64,000 bases of DNA, from the NCBI GenBank assembly GCA_029891385.1, contig CM057230.1, positions 19,853,372 through 19,917,371 on the forward strand, in the 5' to 3' direction. Origin of the DNA: Erythroxylum novogranatense (taxonomy: Eukaryota > Streptophyta > Magnoliopsida > Malpighiales > Erythroxylaceae). Shown here piece after piece: positions 1-10,276 of this stretch. Position 1 is the first letter of the stretch. Every line of letters starts with the position of its first letter. A model generated the notes under the pieces. It ran no database searches and was not told the origin of the DNA. It was given only the letters and a program-made list of their open reading frames with translations. The translations under genes and the position numbers were made by a program.

Positions 1-319
1 CCTTTAAAACAATCCACCATTACCTAAGGCACAACAATTCATCGAGCAAAATGGAGCAATAGCTAAACAACAAGATACACCAAAAAGCAACGGAGGACAA
101 AACTCAATTCAAAATAGCATGTGCGGGCAGCCATAGCTAAAAGTCAGGATACACCCAAAAAGCAACGGAGGGGCCAACACAATTCAAAATAGCATGCATC
201 GCAAAAACCATAAATCCCCCTCCCCACACTTAAAGCATGCGTTGTCCTCAACGTAAAAATAAATGAAAAGGATAAACCGAGGACTTCCTTGAATCCGGGG
301 TAGGGAGATGACGCGTCGC
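1..319 (-). other. Noncoding 3' part of Athila element A
   Basis: Between the end of the env-like ORF and the window edge no coding sequence is visible. The stretch is nearly the same as 12745-13060 of element B and has a pyrimidine-rich block on the plus strand (see 211-251). Nothing else is seen. Confidence 0.7.
211..251 (-). promoter_or_regulatory. Second polypurine-tract-like site of element A
   Basis: On the minus strand this is a purine block, GTGTGGGGAGGGGGA, preceded by a GAGGACAACGC-type sequence. It resembles the true 3' polypurine tract of element B at 11819-11829, which is preceded by GAGGACAAGC. It lies more than 1 kb inside the element, judging from the matching position in B (12955-12994). 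Either it is an internal priming site or a duplicated remnant; function is inferred. Confidence 0.4.
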
Positions 320-1618
320 TCAGTGGTGCGAAGCGATGGCGCCTAGGAGGAGCCAGATGCCGTGTATATCTGATTGAAGCTCTGAAAGTGTCGCCTCCAG
401 ACGGTCGAGGCAATCGAGGATGGGCTGATCCAGGCTGGTGGGCGGGTCCGGTGGTTGGCAATCGTCGGAATGGAAGACGCGGGTGCGGGCTAGTGTACCT
501 GCAGGGGTAAATGAAAGAACACCATCTACACGCATCAAAAATTTCATCAGGTCAAGACAAGAAAAATCAATGGGGCCAAAAGGCCGTGCAGTATGTAAAC
601 CTGTGGAGTCATCATCAATAATGTGCTCGTGTCGTGCAATCTGTGTAATAACCTGACCTATAATTGTAGGGCGTGTATCCCTGGTGGCATACTGAAAAGT
701 AACCGCAACCCAATAGCCGAGGTTAACCCGATATACGTTCCATAGCCCAAAGAAAGAAAAGCTCATTCAAGGTGATAAGCGTGGCGGTCTTAGTACGACC
801 GGAGAGGGAGTAAGCGAGGAATCGGTGCAAGTAGCGCATTTCCGGGTCGGCAAGATCGCGATCATAACTAGCACTGACCACATACTCAGCCTGCAGATTC
901 TGAGTCAATGTCTGCCAAGCAGACTGAGCAACAAATAGATCTGGGTCATAGCTACAAAGGCTGTCCAAATATTCCGGGTCATCCCGACTGTCTATTACGC
1001 CTAAGGCGAGATTAACGTCAGTAATAGAATAATCAAACCATCGCCCAAGCAAACGAAATCGGATCATAGGGGTTTGAACATTAAATTCAGCTGGCTTTTT
1101 GAACTGAAAAGTGCAAAGAATTCATAGACCAACTCATAATAAACAGGGCAATCTATGAAAGCGAAAGGACGCCAACCGATATTGTTAAGTAAAGCTACTA
1201 CACGCTCATAAATACGTAAACTATGAAGTGTGGGAGCATGGAGCGTTTTAACTTAAATTACCTGTCGGGTCGGAATGGCTTGCCAACGTGCCCGTTGTTG
1301 ATCGTCCTCGAGGTTGAAATGGCCCATGACCTGCAAAACCGTAAGAGGGGGTTCACGGTGGTCGGCTGTGCCACGTGAGCGTGTGTGCAGAGGTGGGTTT
1401 TCTGGTTGGGGCAGCTCGTTAGGGTGGCCCTCAGAAGGTGCAGAGGCTTCCAGGGGCGATGGTAATGGGTCGGTGGTTTCGTCGGGAGGCTGGTATGGCG
1501 AAGGCGTTGAAGGCGGCGGTGCTCGCCTCTTTCGGGAGGGCGCGACGGCGATTGAAGGTGGAGGGGGTGCAGATCTGAGAGATTGGCGGGTCGAGGGACG
1601 GCTGGTGGGCGGCGCCAT
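320..1618 (-). pseudogene. Env-like third ORF of Athila element A, broken
   Basis: Three open segments on the minus strand (1253-1618, 723-1067 and 320-766) line up with the better-kept copy in element B (13076-14327). The first part is Pro/Ser/Arg-rich with a block RARWQAIPTRQV. The later part has SLCSYDPDLFVAQSAWQ, a run MRYLHRFLAYSLSGRTKTA and IIGQVITQIARHEHIIDDD. These are typical of the post-pol ORF of Athila elements, often called env-like although no envelope function is shown. I see no clear signal peptide or membrane span. Frameshifts near 1070-1260 and 720-770 break it. Role in the element is unknown. Confidence 0.75.
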
Positions 1619-1857
1619 GGCTGGATGGAGCGGCGGTCTTTGGCGGATGAGGAGGGCGGCTGGTCACGCCTGTCACGTCTTGAGAGGGGCAACCGTGGAA
1701 GGAGGCGGTGGTGGTGCGATAGCAGTCAGAGTCTGGTGGCCACTTCGAGTCCAGACCATGGCGGCGAACGGAGGTGTTGGTGGCGTGCGGCGAGTGGCGG
1801 TTCCGGCTAGTGGAGAGGCGGCGGTGGCTGTAGATGGAAGGAGGTGAGAAATGAAAG

Positions 1858-2000
1858 TGATGGGTCAAGTGGGTAGGGTTGGTTGAGATGGGTCAAGTGG
1901 GTTGGGCTGGTTGGGCTTGTGAGGATTGGGTCAAGTGGGTTGTCAAGGTGGGTAGGGTTGTCAAGGTGGGTCAAGTGGGTTGGGCTTGTGAGGATGGGCC
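1858..2000. repeat. G-rich tandem repeat in Athila A
   Basis: The plus strand holds many copies of short units such as GGGTCAAGTGGGTTGGGCT and GGGTAGGGTTG, so it has repeated runs of three G. The block lies between integrase and the env-like ORF. Element B has a matching but differently sized block at 14570-14720. Confidence 0.85.
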
Positions 2001-2284
2001 TTATAATATGGCAAGGGATGAGAGCCAACATATGATCATATAAAGGACTCCCGCCAGCTGTAATCCAAGAACTCCGAATTGATCCAATGCCGAACCTCCT
2101 GAAAGACAAAGGGAAGGAAAGGAAAATATCAAAACAAAGAAAGAAGGAAACAAACGAGACAAAAAGAACACAAAATAAAGTAAAAGAAAGGAAAGAAAAA
2201 TAAAATAAAATAAAATGAAAATATGGGCTGTCTCCCATTATCGCCCTTATTTAACGTCCTAGGCTTGACGATCCTCGTCTCGAA
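2001..2284 (-). other. Noncoding linker between integrase and env-like ORF of A
   Basis: The plus strand is purine-rich (AAAGAAAGGAAAGAAAAATA type), so the element's own strand is pyrimidine-rich here. No ORF of substance is seen. The matching region in element B is 14720-15010. Confidence 0.6.
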
Positions 2285-3469
2285 CTTAATCCTCTAGGTG
2301 GGGAGCCTCCAGATTAACCCCCTCAATCGTGTGTGATTCAAACCCTTCGTAGAATGGTTTCAGTCTATGCCTGTTCACTTTAAAAACTCTGTCAGTGCCA
2401 AGTTCTTCAATTTCCACAGCTCCATGTGGATAAACATTGTGCACGACGTACGGGCCTACCCACCTTGATCACAATTTTCCCGAAAAAAGCCTCAACTTGG
2501 ATTGGTACAACAACACCTTTTGACCAATCTTGAAAGACTTCCTGCATAACATTTCATCGTGAAAAGCCTTCGTCTTTAGCTTGTAGATTCTCGAGTTCTC
2601 ATATGCATCATTCCGGATCTCCTCTAGCTCTTGTAACTGAAGCTTCCTATACACCCCGGCTTCGTCCATTCCTAAGTGACATTTCTTGATAGCCCAATAA
2701 GCCCGATGCTCGAGTTCGACCGGAAGATAACATGCTTTTCCAAAGACTAATCTGTAAGGTGACATGCCGATTGGGGTTTTATAGGCTGTCCTATAGGCCC
2801 ACAACGCATCATCTAATCTCAAACTCCAGTCCTTACGGTTTGGGTTAACCGTTTTCTCTAGAATTAACTTGATCTCTCTGTTTGAGATTTCGGCTTGTCC
2901 ATTGGTTTGTGGATGATAGGCCGTGGAAGTGCGATGAGTGACGTGGTACTTTTTAAAGAGTGCCTCAACCGTCCGGTTGCAAAAGTGCGTCCCTCTATTG
3001 CTGATTATGGCTCGAGGAGTGCCAAACCTGACAAAAATATTAGACCTAACAAAATCCACAACAACTTTAGAATCATTATTCCGGGTGGCTTTCGCTTCCA
3101 CCCACTTCACACACATAATCAACAAAGAAGAATAATGTATAAGTTACCATAGGAAGATGGAAAAGGACCCATGAAGTCCATACCCCACACATCAAAGATT
3201 TCACAAACAAGAATAGGATTAAGGGGCATCTGATTCCTATGACCTATGTTTCCCGTCTTTTGAAAACTTATACAACTTTTACAACATAAATATGCGTCGC
3301 GAAAAAGTGTAGGCCAGAAAAAATCACTTTCTAACACTTTACTAGCAGTTCGTTTTGGACCAAAGTGTCCACCACAAGCATATGCATGACAAAAGTTTAG
3401 TATGGAATTAATTTCATTTTCAGCCACGCATCTCCTAATAATTTGGTCAACGCCTATTTTCCAAAGGTA
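2285..3469 (-). pseudogene. Integrase of Athila A, main part, inactive
   Basis: The minus strand carries the integrase core in two frames (3427-3119 and 3125-2469), continuing to a stop near 2286 after [15 protein letters not shown]. Visible parts: zinc-binding remnants (CHAYACGGHFG, CCKSCISF), first catalytic Asp in [20 protein letters not shown], and [18 protein letters not shown] with the catalytic Glu. The second catalytic Asp is changed: SNRGTHF here against SDRGTHF in element B (codon at 2997-2999). The N-terminal part lies on the other side of the solo LTR (6009-6290). Together with the frameshifts this copy cannot be active. Confidence 0.9.
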
Positions 3470-3474
3470 GGGGT

Positions 3475-6003
3475 TGGCGCCGTTGCCGGGGATGAACGCA
3501 AGTGCACGTTTTTATCGTCAAGTAGTAAAAATATCGTTCCCACGGAGACCAAATTAGTTAAATAGTAATACTCGTAATAACTTTTAATTTAAGCTAATAA
3601 AAGAAAATTAAAGAAAAGATTGATTGAGTGTGTTTTGAAAAATGAAATAAAAACGAGAATTAAAGCAAGATAAAAATATAAGAATTATCAATGAAATGAA
3701 AATCTAGGATTTTAACTTCCCCCTTGATTTTACCTCGGTGTCAAAATTTTCTCGATTTAATTTCATATACTGATTTTGATAACCTAGGATTCAGAATTAA
3801 TTACTAAGCCCTCCCGGATCATTAGTAATCATAATCATCGCACCAATTTCCTATATTTCTATGGTAAATTGTGATAATTCGACGATAGCATTATCGAATC
3901 AATCTTAATGTGGTTACTTAGGGTGGATAGGTATCTCCCGATCCTAGACACAAATCACTACGAAAGTGATCCTAAGTTATTGCAATCTTTTTCCAAATCT
4001 ATTGCTCCCTGTTACGTTACACAAAGATTAAGAAAATCAATTTCATAGGTGATCAAATTATGAAAAGCATTAAGAACAAATTGCAATAATCAAACCTTTA
4101 AGTAAAAACAGGCATAAGAAATTAAACTGAGAAAATACTAATTAACCGAGATTACATCAAGGGTTCGGTTAAAATCCTAAAATGAAAAGATTAGTTACTC
4201 ATAATAATAGTAGCAATAATGAAAATAATAAAAGCAAGCATTTTGATTATGGAATAAGTAGAAGGAATGAAAGAAATGATGTTGCTCTTTCAATTTTTGC
4301 CTCCAGCGTATATGCTAGCTTCTCCAACCCAGGACCTTAATTTCTCTCCCCTCTTGCGTTATTCCCCACCTATTGTGCGTAAATGGAGAGTTTTTCCTAT
4401 ATTGTTTGTGGCCAAGGATTTTTGAGTCTTGGTGTTGTAAAGTTGATAGCAAAGTGAATAAAAAAATTGGAGTAACGTTGAGAGAGAATCTTTGCTTGTG
4501 TAACGTGAGTGCCTTCTTGGTGTAATGGAATATGAAAAAATAACATCCCAGAGAGGAGGCTTATGGAGAGTGCTGGAGCCTTAATGTGTGTGTATGGACT
4601 CTTGTCCCATTAAATGGAGAGTTGTCTTTTTCTCCTGTAGAGAGTGAGTGGAGAAGAGTTTTATCCTTGAAGAGTGGTCCCCTAATCTGCGTTATGGTCC
4701 CATCCCACCAGTAGCAGCTCCTTCTCTTGGGTGATTTTACATCCAAAGATGATATTCACTTTGGCTGCTCCTCTAAGCTTGGTCCCTTGTGCATGACTCA
4801 CGCTGCTCCTCTCTCACAGCTGTCCACATCTTCGTTGATTTTTTCTTTGTCCATTCTCATATGCCTCCAGCCTTGTGTGTTTAATTGCTGACCATTCAAT
4901 GTCAACTTGATTTGACAATTAAACCTCTTGTAGCCATGCTTACTTCATGTATAAGTTCACCATGGTGGAGCCCCAAGCTTGATTTTCGTTTGCTCATAGT
5001 CCACGCCTCAGCTGTCTTTTTGTCTTTGTTTTGTCTTGTGTAGCTCCTGGATTTATCGTCAGCTCACGCCTCCATTTTGCATGCGTGGTGAGTCCTTTGT
5101 TGGCTTTGTCTTGTGATTTTCTTGCTCACCCACGTCTTCTCCAGCATGCTTCAGCTGTCCTTGATTTTCTTGCTCACCCACGTCCTTTGGTGTGCATGAA
5201 TTTCCCCTCCTTTTGTTGGTATATGACGTGCTTCTCTTGGATTTTCCAGCTGAAAACATTGAAAATTTTCCAACAACTAACGCTCCCCTCCAATTAATTC
5301 TCATGCGTGATTTATTTATTCTTTTGTTTCTTAGCTGCCGCAAATCTTTGACTTTTCTCTCCAGCTCTCCTTTCTCTCAAGTTGCCGCCACAATCCTACT
5401 CACTGTTGCAATATATTCCTCCCCTCACTGTGCGTTGATTGCCTTCTCTGCTGGTTCCTCATGAGTTGCTTCTTTGCTGTTGACTTTGATTTTTTTTCTG
5501 TCCATTTAACTTGCTCTCCACTTGATTTTCAACGCAGCCTTCTGTTGGTTAAAAACGTTAGCTGTAATTTTAACTCATTGCCTTTTGGTTTTTATTTTGC
5601 TCCTCCTTGTAAATGACGCCTCTCTCTTGTACATGTACTGTTGTCTAGCTTGCATGAATTGTTGACCAACGATTAATTCCTTTCATTTTGTCCTCTAGCT
5701 GTCATTCTCTTGTGACAATCTAATTTCCGTGCGTTACCTTGCTGCTGGTTTCCTTCCCTATTTAATTTTTCGACGCCTCCAACTTGCTTCTCCATAGTTG
5801 CGACTAGCATCCCTCATTTAATTATTATTGTGGTCTTTTTTAATTAAAACAAGTGTATTTCCTACAAATTAAAAAAGACCCATTAGAAATGCAGATTAAG
5901 ACAACTAAATAATTTAGTAGGAAAAATATGTATAAGACCCAATAATTAATTCAGTAATTAAAGGAAAATGCCATTAAATCTAATGATAAAAATGCATCTA
6001 ACA
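3475..6003 (-). mobile_element. Solo LTR of a second Athila-like family, inserted in integrase of A
   Basis: Element B reads uninterrupted through the corresponding site near 16180, so 3475-6003 is an insertion of 2529 bp. It is flanked by a perfect 5-bp duplication GGGGT (3470-3474 and 6004-6008). On the minus strand it starts TGTTAGATGCATTTTTATC and ends GGCGCCA, the TG...CA ends of an LTR. The start resembles the Athila LTR start TGATAAGTGCATATTTGTC. No internal region or coding sequence is present, so it is a solo LTR left by LTR-LTR recombination. Its last 18 bases equal the 3' end of plant tRNA-Asp (see findings). Confidence 0.85.
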
Positions 6004-6008
6004 GGGGT

Positions 6009-7622
6009 CATCCCAAATATAATATTTAGAATCACTCCGAATTTTATCCTTAGCAGACCTAGGCAAATGATCAGGCAAATCACTAGTGACTAAAAAGTTC
6101 ACAATATCAGTATACCAGGGTAATGGGGATCCTGTGCGTGACCTCGGATAGGCTTCCTGTGCGGCAAAGAGTTGTTCGTCTAGAAATTCATCGTTGATTG
6201 GGAGAGAATCTGGATCGAGTGGGAATTAATTTGAGATGATCAACACTGTGTTCTCGCACCCCTTCTTGTCCTTTATTTCCAAGTCGAACTTCTAGAGAAG
6301 TAGAATCCACCGAATCAGTCTTGGCTTCGCGTCTTTTTTCGAAAGGAGGTACCTCAAAGCTGCATGATCAGAAAAGACAATAACTTTAGTATCAAGTAAA
6401 TAAGGACGAAATTTATCTAAAGCATAGACAATTGACAAAAGCTCCTTTTTAGTGGTAGTGTAGTTGCTCGAGCATCGCTCTAGCATTTTCGAGCGTAATA
6501 GATCACGTGAGAGCGCTTGTTGATCCTTTGTCCTAGCACGACACCCATCTTGCATAGTCATCAAGGCCGCACATAATCTCGAATGGATAATTCCAATCTG
6601 GTGGTTGGATGATCGGCGCTGAGATTAGCTTCTCTTTAAGTAGGTCGAAAGCGGACTTGCACTCATCGTCTAGTTCGAACTTTACATCTTTCTGGAGGAG
6701 CCGACACAAAGGTCTGGTGATCTTGGAAAAATCCTTGATAAACCTCCTATAGAAACCTGCATGGCCAAGGAAAGAACGCACTTCCTGCACACTTGCGGGG
6801 TAAGGTAAAGACTTAACGACATCTACCTTAGACTTATCAACTTCAATACCTTGCGCAGATACTATGTGACCTAGAATGAGACCCTTATCGACCATGAAGT
6901 GACATTTTTCGTAATTCAAAACCAAATTTGTCTCAATGCAACGTTTCAAAATCTTAGCAAGATTCGAGAGGCATTCATCGAAAGAGTTTCCATAAACCGT
7001 GAAATCGTTCATAAATACCTCTATTATATGCTCAACATAGTCAGAAAATATGCTTACCATACACCTTTGAAAGGTGGCCGGCGCGTTGCAGAGTCCAAAT
7101 GGCATTCGTCGAAAGGCAAAGGTTCCAAAGGCACACATAAACGTCGCCTTCCTCGATCCTCAAAGCCACCGGATCTCGATAGAAACTGAATATCCATCAA
7201 GACAACAAGAGTGAGTTTTTCTAGCTAAACGTTCAAGCATTTGGTCAATAAAGGGAAGGGGAAAATGATCTTTCTTAGTAAGGGCATTAAGACCTCTATA
7301 GTCCATACACACCTCCACCCATTTTGAACCCGAGTGGGGACTAACTCACCGCCTTGATTTTCAACAAGCTGTAATATCTGCTTTCTTCTGATAACCTGAA
7401 TCGGACTTACCCATTCACTATCGATATTGATAGATCATACCGCGCCAAGGAGCTTAATGATCTCCTTTTCACTACCTCCATCATTGGCGGGTTCATCTGC
7501 TTACAGTGTTTGTCGGCGAGGTTTAGCACCTCCTCCAAAATGATTTTATGCATGCATGTGGAGGGCTCAGACCTTTGATATCGCCGATCGTCCAACCAAT
7601 CGCCTCCCAGCTCTCGAAGCAC
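6009..7622 (-). pseudogene. Reverse transcriptase, RNase H and integrase N-terminus of Athila A, inactive
   Basis: Reading on the minus strand: a damaged RT start (7622-7140), the RT core CAFGTFAFRRMPFGLCNAP, then the catalytic motif reads VFMNDFTVYG instead of VFMDDF. A G-to-A change has replaced the first catalytic Asp (codon 7007-7009); element B keeps it. The RT thumb (SFLGHAGFYRRFIKDFSKI) follows. RNase H is seen in [17 protein letters not shown] and [19 protein letters not shown], with a frameshift near 6540-6560. The link to integrase continues to the solo LTR with PWYTDIVNFLV and DSKYYIWDDP. Not functional. Confidence 0.9.
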
Positions 7623-7627
7623 TCTAA

Positions 7628-8674
7628 TTAATTTCTCCTCTTCCGCATAATGAGCATCTGCATATGATCACGGTAGAGTCTCACCGCACCTAAGTATGCG
7701 TATTTCAAGTGCTCGGGAAGCGTTTTGAGCTCCAGCTTTGGGGCCTGCAAAATCGAAGGTAATAGTTTAGATTTTGATCGTGACAGCTTGGTAGGCACAA
7801 ATTTCATACTTGTAGTCTTAAGAGCTTCCAGAGCGTAAACCACATCAAGTATATCATCAGAAAATTCAAACCGATCAGCAAATCTCCTAACTCTATCAAC
7901 AGACATGTTATGACACAAAACATAATTCAACTCATCATCGTAATGTAAAACAAAAACCTCATGAGTCAAATCTTCAATGATATCAATCTTATAAACACAA
8001 GACACATCTTCAGCACTTTTCATGGCATCATAAACATCGAATTTCACCACTTCACCATCAAACTCTAAAGTTAATGAACCACTATGCACATCTATCTTTG
8101 CCTTAGCCGTGCTAAGGAAAGGCCTACCTAACAAGATATCAGAAGACTCAGATGAACTATCATTTTCCATATCAAGAACGAAGAAATCAGCGGGAAAAAT
8201 TAATCCATTAACTTGAACTAGCACATCCTCTAAAACACCTTCAGGATAGACAATCGATCGATCCGCCAATTGAATTATAACTCCAGTACTAGTTAATGGA
8301 CCAAGACCCAGGGAGGTATAAACAGATAAAGGCATCACATTAATAGAGGCTCCTAGGTCACACATGGCCTTTCTTATACCAATATTCCCAATTTTGCAAG
8401 GAATGGAAAACATACCATGGTCGCGACACTTAGGAGGTAAGTTCCTCTGTAAGACAGCTGAAACATTCTCACCCACACTCACCCTTTCATTACCTATTAA
8501 CTTACGCTTGTTTGTGCATAATTCCTTAAGGAATTTGGCGTAGCGCGGAACCTGTTTAATGGCCTCGAGGAGCGGGATGTTTACTTCAACTTTTTGGAAT
8601 AACTCCATGATGCTTTTATCTTCCTTTTCTTTCTTGCTCTGAGCCAGTCTCTGGGGGAATGGTGGTGGAACCAC
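7628..8674 (-). CDS. Protease region of Athila A polyprotein (open segment)
   Basis: A 348-codon open segment on the minus strand, the longest intact stretch of element A. It has the end of the gag linker (KEDKSIMELFQKVEVNIPLL) and then an aspartic-protease core: KAMCDLGASINVMPLSVY (near residue 105), followed by VLDMENDSSSESSDILLGRP, the typical second half. The DLGAS form of the active site is usual for Athila elements. The part after the protease (FDVYDAMKSAEDVSCVYKID) leads to the RT. The first Met is not a real start; this is an internal piece of a gag-pol polyprotein whose neighbours are frameshifted. Confidence 0.85.
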   Translation of the reverse strand: MVPPPFPQRLAQSKKEKEDKSIMELFQKVEVNIPLLEAIKQVPRYAKFLKELCTNKRKLIGNERVSVGENVSAVLQRNLPPKCRDHGMFSIPCKIGNIGIRKAMCDLGASINVMPLSVYTSLGLGPLTSTGVIIQLADRSIVYPEGVLEDVLVQVNGLIFPADFFVLDMENDSSSESSDILLGRPFLSTAKAKIDVHSGSLTLEFDGEVVKFDVYDAMKSAEDVSCVYKIDIIEDLTHEVFVLHYDDELNYVLCHNMSVDRVRRFADRFEFSDDILDVVYALEALKTTSMKFVPTKLSRSKSKLLPSILQAPKLELKTLPEHLKYAYLGAVRLYRDHMQMLIMRKRRN

Positions 8675-8756
8675 TAGAGGTTTGGGTTTTGAGGATTTCC
8701 ACCGACTGAATCTCAGACGTGGTCACGCAAGTTCCCTTTCGCTTCTCGCTCGCCTC

Positions 8757-10230
8757 TCAGACGGAACCTTGGACGTGATCACGTTTAGGGTTCTTGTCGA
8801 CTGGGGGCTGCAATTCCTTACCACTTCTTAAGACAATCGCGCTCACATTATGCCTCGGGTCGAGTGTCTGAGATGGCAGCCTACCTTGAGTCTCCAATTT
8901 GCTAACTGAAGATGCTATTTGGCTCATTTGAGTCTCTAAAGTCTTCATACTCTCTTCCATCTTATGAAATCTGGTTGCAGTGTCCTGTTGAAATTTTTCA
9001 GGATTAGTAGCTAACATACTGAACAATTTCTTCAAGAGGCTTACCCGAGCCCAAGGTCGTCATGCATGGCGGTGGTGGTCCGTGATAGAAGTTCTGTTGG
9101 TTCGGTGGGTTGTTAGCATAACTGAAATTTGGGTGGCTTCTCCAACCGGGATTGTAGGTGTTTGAATAGGGATCAAACTTCCTCTGTTGGAACCCGATAG
9201 AATTCACATTCTACGGTGTTTCATCGTGGAGTGTTGGGCACGCATCGGTTGGATGTGCTAGGCTAGTGCAGATGCCACACGCCCTCGCAGGTGGAGGAGT
9301 ACCTACATTCAATTTCTCGACCAAAGTTGTTAGCAAAGATTTGACCTCATTGAGGGAAGTAACATTTAACTCATTCACTCTTCGCAATATATCTGGTCGG
9401 GCACCGAATTGCAGGGAGTTTGCTGCCATGGTTGATATCAACTCCCGGGCTTCAGCTGGGGTTTTACTGACGATGGCCCCGCCACTTACTTGCGCTCATC
9501 ATTCTGCGCCCATTGAATCGACCCTCGTAGAAATATCGATGATCAATTGTTCGGATATGTCATCGTCATGACAGCTTGCTAAAATTCTCTTGACTCTCCC
9601 AAGACTCGTAGAGGTTCTCTCAATCTTTCATTAATGCCACGATCTCTCACCGATGTTGGCGGCTCGGGATGCCGGGAAATATTTTTCTAGAAACCGTCGG
9701 GACATCCTTCCCAAGTGTTGATTGTCCCCTGAGGTAGGTAGTCGAGCTAATCCTTGATCGCATCTTGCGGCGAGAATGGAAAAGCTCGCTTGATTTGGTC
9801 CTCTATGACATCATGGTTCCATGGAAGTGCGTACGAGGTGAAATTCCTTCAGATGCTTATTCGGATCCTCGCTTTCCAATCCACTAAGGTAAAGCGACAA
9901 ATGGATGAGTCCGACTTCAATTCAACCCTTCAAGTTCGGAAAGTCTATGCATAGCGGATGCTGTGCTTCAGTGGACCTACCCAAGTCCTGGAGGGTTATG
10001 TTAAGAGTCATATCCTGCGCGTGGTCACGGTTAAGCTTCCCGTCAGGTTGCTGTTCAACTTCAATCTCCTCTTCGTACTCCGTTTTAGTGTCCGAATCAA
10101 CTAGGGTCTGTAATCCACGAGCTTCTTCTTGCTTCTTCCTTAGTTTGCTCAACTTCCTTAGCCTCTTAGCAGTCTTTTCGATCTCGGGGTTGTACAAGAT
10201 AGAATCTCCCGTATGAATGTTCCTAGGCAT
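8757..10230 (-). pseudogene. Gag of Athila A, broken
   Basis: Gag starts at 10230 on the minus strand with MPRNIHTGDSILYNPEIEK, 23 bases inside the primer binding site. Open segments are 9922-10230, 9211-9441, 9004-9207 and 8757-9035, in different frames. A zinc-knuckle-like motif CGICTSLAHPTDACP is at about 9240-9300, followed by FDPYSNTYNPGWRSHPNFSY and a coiled-coil-like stretch (FHKMEESMKTLETQMSQIAS). These are standard Athila gag landmarks. Frameshifts between 9440 and 9920 destroy the capsid part. Confidence 0.85.
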
Positions 10231-10253
10231 AAAAAAATCAATTAGTTACCAAT

Positions 10254-10271
10254 CCCCCGGCAACGGCGCCA
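10254..10271 (-). other. Primer binding site of Athila A (tRNA-Asp)
   Basis: The minus strand reads TGGCGCCGTTGCCGGGGG, complementary to the 3' end of plant tRNA-Asp, starting 5 bases after the LTR end. This fixes the orientation of element A and shows that the LTR at 10277-11817 acts as its 5' LTR. Confidence 0.9.
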
Positions 10272-10276
10272 AAATT

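Noticed and set aside
1314..1847. Plus-strand 177-codon Gly/Trp-rich ORF (and its twin at 14041-14436)
   Set aside because: It is the antisense of the Pro-rich env-like ORF start; GC-rich repeats keep both strands open.
5031..5464. Several short ORFs in 4500-5500
   Set aside because: They lie in the pyrimidine-rich part of a solo LTR and match no family.
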